A stretch of DNA of 64,000 nucleotides. Origin: an uncultured Acetobacteraceae bacterium. Lineage in GTDB: Bacteria > Pseudomonadota > Alphaproteobacteria > Acetobacterales > Acetobacteraceae. The notes under the pieces were generated by a model, which was not told where the DNA came from, searched no databases, and was given only the letters and a program-made list of their open reading frames with translations. The DNA is taken from the NCBI GenBank assembly GCA_903907955.1, contig CAIVPZ010000086.1:34689-98688 (forward strand). The letters run 5' to 3'. The stretch's first letter is position 1; the number at the start of each line of letters is the position of its first letter. Shown piece by piece: positions 62,870 to 64,000 of this stretch. Position numbers and translations under genes: made by a program.

Positions 62870-63679
62870 ATGGATGCAGTGCTGGCCTCAATCTACAGCC
62901 GCAAGGCGGCGCTCGACCGGCTGCGGCCGATGTCCGATGCGGCGCTGCGGCAGTTGCAAAAATATTATGATGTGGAACTGACCTACACCTCGAACGCCAT
63001 CGAGGGCAACACGCTCACCCATCGCGAGACCGCTGAGGTGATCGAGCACGGCATCACCGTCGGCGGCAAGACGCTGAAGGAGCATCTGGAGGCGGTTGAT
63101 CATTACGCCGCGGTATTATGGATGCGCGAACTGGCGGCCCGCGACGCGCCGGCCAGCGAAAATGTCGTGCGCGAACTGCACCGGCGGATCGTGGCGCGCA
63201 GCGAGCCGGAGATTGCCGGCATCTACAGCCCGCACCGGCGGCGGATCGCGGGGTCGCCGGTGGTGTTTCCCAATCCGCTGAAGGTGCCCGAACTGATGGC
63301 GGCGTTCGGCGCCTGGTTGGCGCAGGCGCCGGCGACGCCGGAAGCGGCGTTCGAGGCGCATTTCCGGCTGACCGCGATCCACCCGTTCAGCGACGGCAAC
63401 GGGCGCACGGCGCGGCTGCTGATGAACCTGCTGCTGCTGCGCGCCGGCTACGCGCCGGTGGCGGTGCGCCCCGAGGACCGCAAAGCCTGTCTCGATGCGC
63501 TGGAGCGCGGGTCGCTGGCGGACGATCTGGGGCCGTTCCAGCGGTTTTTCCACGCGCGGCTGGACGCGACCCTGGCGGAGTATGTTTCCGCCTTGCAGGA
63601 GGCGCTTCCCGGAGCGGGCGAGACGGGGCTGGCCGATCCGCATCGCGCGTCGCAGAGGGTGGTCAAGAAAGCGAGATGA
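62870..63679 (+). CDS. Fic family protein (probable AMP transferase), class II self-inhibited
   Basis: 269 residues. An N-terminal helix carries the inhibitory motif S41-NAI-E45-G, which blocks the active site. The Fic core has AIH171PFSDGNGRTARLLMN, the complete HPFxxGNGR signature, with a flap near SPHRRRIAGSPVVFPNP. Fic enzymes attach AMP or other groups to target proteins. No separate antitoxin is needed when the inhibitory motif is N-terminal. I use ATG 62870; a GTG three codons earlier lies too close to the purine-rich site. Targets unknown; the adjacency to copA may be chance. Confidence 0.9.
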   Translation: MDAVLASIYSRKAALDRLRPMSDAALRQLQKYYDVELTYTSNAIEGNTLTHRETAEVIEHGITVGGKTLKEHLEAVDHYAAVLWMRELAARDAPASENVVRELHRRIVARSEPEIAGIYSPHRRRIAGSPVVFPNPLKVPELMAAFGAWLAQAPATPEAAFEAHFRLTAIHPFSDGNGRTARLLMNLLLLRAGYAPVAVRPEDRKACLDALERGSLADDLGPFQRFFHARLDATLAEYVSALQEALPGAGETGLADPHRASQRVVKKAR

Positions 63680-64000
63680 TGATGCTGTGCCAACCTGCTA
63701 TGGTGATCAAGAAGGCTCATACTGGATTCCAGGGTGGTGGGAAGTCACGTAGAATCAATCTGTTAGCGTGGAAGGACGGGCAACGCGGTATGGGTTTTTC
63801 GGTGGGTTTGCGTCCCTACGGCACGGGGATGGCCGCAAGGTGACCATCTGGCAGGCGCAAGCGGTAACCGGGGCAAAACCCCGGGCGAACACAGAACGGA
63901 AGCGGGTCAATCCGGGTTCGACGGCCAAAAAATGGCGGATTTCTGCGGCGGCCGTTCCGCAGGCGGACGCATGCTGCACCTGCTTACCCGGGGTTTTGCC
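63680..64000. other. Region after fic to the window end
   Basis: No supportable gene. GGCAAAACCCCGGG (63872-63885) recurs as its reverse complement at 63987-64000, at the very end, so a repeat or palindromic element about 130 bases long may continue past the window. The first arm is itself a hairpin (CCGGGGCAAAACCCCGG). Confidence 0.5.

Noticed and set aside
62855..63979. Toxin-antitoxin pair around the Fic gene
   Set aside because: The inhibitory SxxxEG motif is inside the Fic protein, and neither flank encodes a small antitoxin-like protein.

Overview
The window is high-GC chromosomal DNA, most likely from an alphaproteobacterium of the Acetobacteraceae/Rhodospirillales type. This placement is inferred from gene content and order, not from a marker-gene tree. 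Supporting signs are the bolA / J-domain / cobS / cobT block, a short FYDLN-type (TIGR02300) protein, a PlcP-type phosphoesterase beside an Agt-like glycosyltransferase, a System I cytochrome c maturation cluster, and many palindromic dispersed repeats. I saw no rRNA, tRNA, CRISPR array, transposase, integrase or plasmid/phage origin.

Layout, left half. 1-4 kb: the 3' end of ugd, a tandem pair of ~104 bp palindromic repeats, a polytopic membrane protein, and an aminotransferase that lacks its PLP lysine. 4-7 kb: a YbbA/LolD-type ABC ATPase divergent from a TesA-like esterase, then an overlapping thpR-cobB-UDG run. 7-11 kb: a probable membrane-lipid remodelling group (glycosyltransferase, PlcP-like phosphoesterase, diacylglycerol kinase family), then PfkB. 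11-20 kb: creatininase family protein, small secreted and membrane proteins, NDH-2, aldo/keto reductase, acyl-CoA ligase and prolyl oligopeptidase. 20.5-28.5 kb: a FAD oxidoreductase followed by a large transglutaminase/DUF2126, ATP-grasp/alpha-E, transglutaminase cluster. 28.5-34 kb: a PH-domain protein whose ribosome binding site lies in a hairpin, small secreted proteins in A+T-richer DNA, a CHAP protein, RidA and a lipoprotein pair.

Layout, right half. 34-41.5 kb: an orphan TRAP substrate-binding protein, secA, a parvulin-type PPIase, argJ and a GNAT-Nudix fusion. 41.7-42.1 kb: one A+T-rich membrane gene of foreign appearance. 42-48 kb: a CinA-type protein, DUF2889, a ribbon-helix-helix protein, BolA, a J-domain protein and the cobaltochelatase subunits cobS-cobT. 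48.4-52.9 kb (minus strand): a three-gene extracellular electron transfer module, made of a haem-binding EB_dh-family cytochrome, a decaheme MtrA/DmsE/PioA-type cytochrome and an MtrB/PioB-type outer-membrane barrel. 53.5-58.1 kb (plus strand, divergent): ccmF, then ccmG-ccmH-ccmI, with a 29-bp perfect inverted repeat flanked by inverted repeat copies between ccmF and ccmG. 58-64 kb: a MITE-like element, ald, a FYDLN protein, copA and a Fic protein.

The most notable system is the electron conduit placed back to back with the c-haem ligation genes it needs. It has no recognisable MtrC/OmcA or PioC partner in the window. Instead it carries a soluble EB_dh-type cytochrome with one canonical CXXCH and one CX3CH motif. 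The second theme is lipid and peptide chemistry: a PlcP/Agt/DGK group that could use UDP-glucuronate from Ugd, and a predicted ATP-grasp/transglutaminase peptide-ligation cluster.
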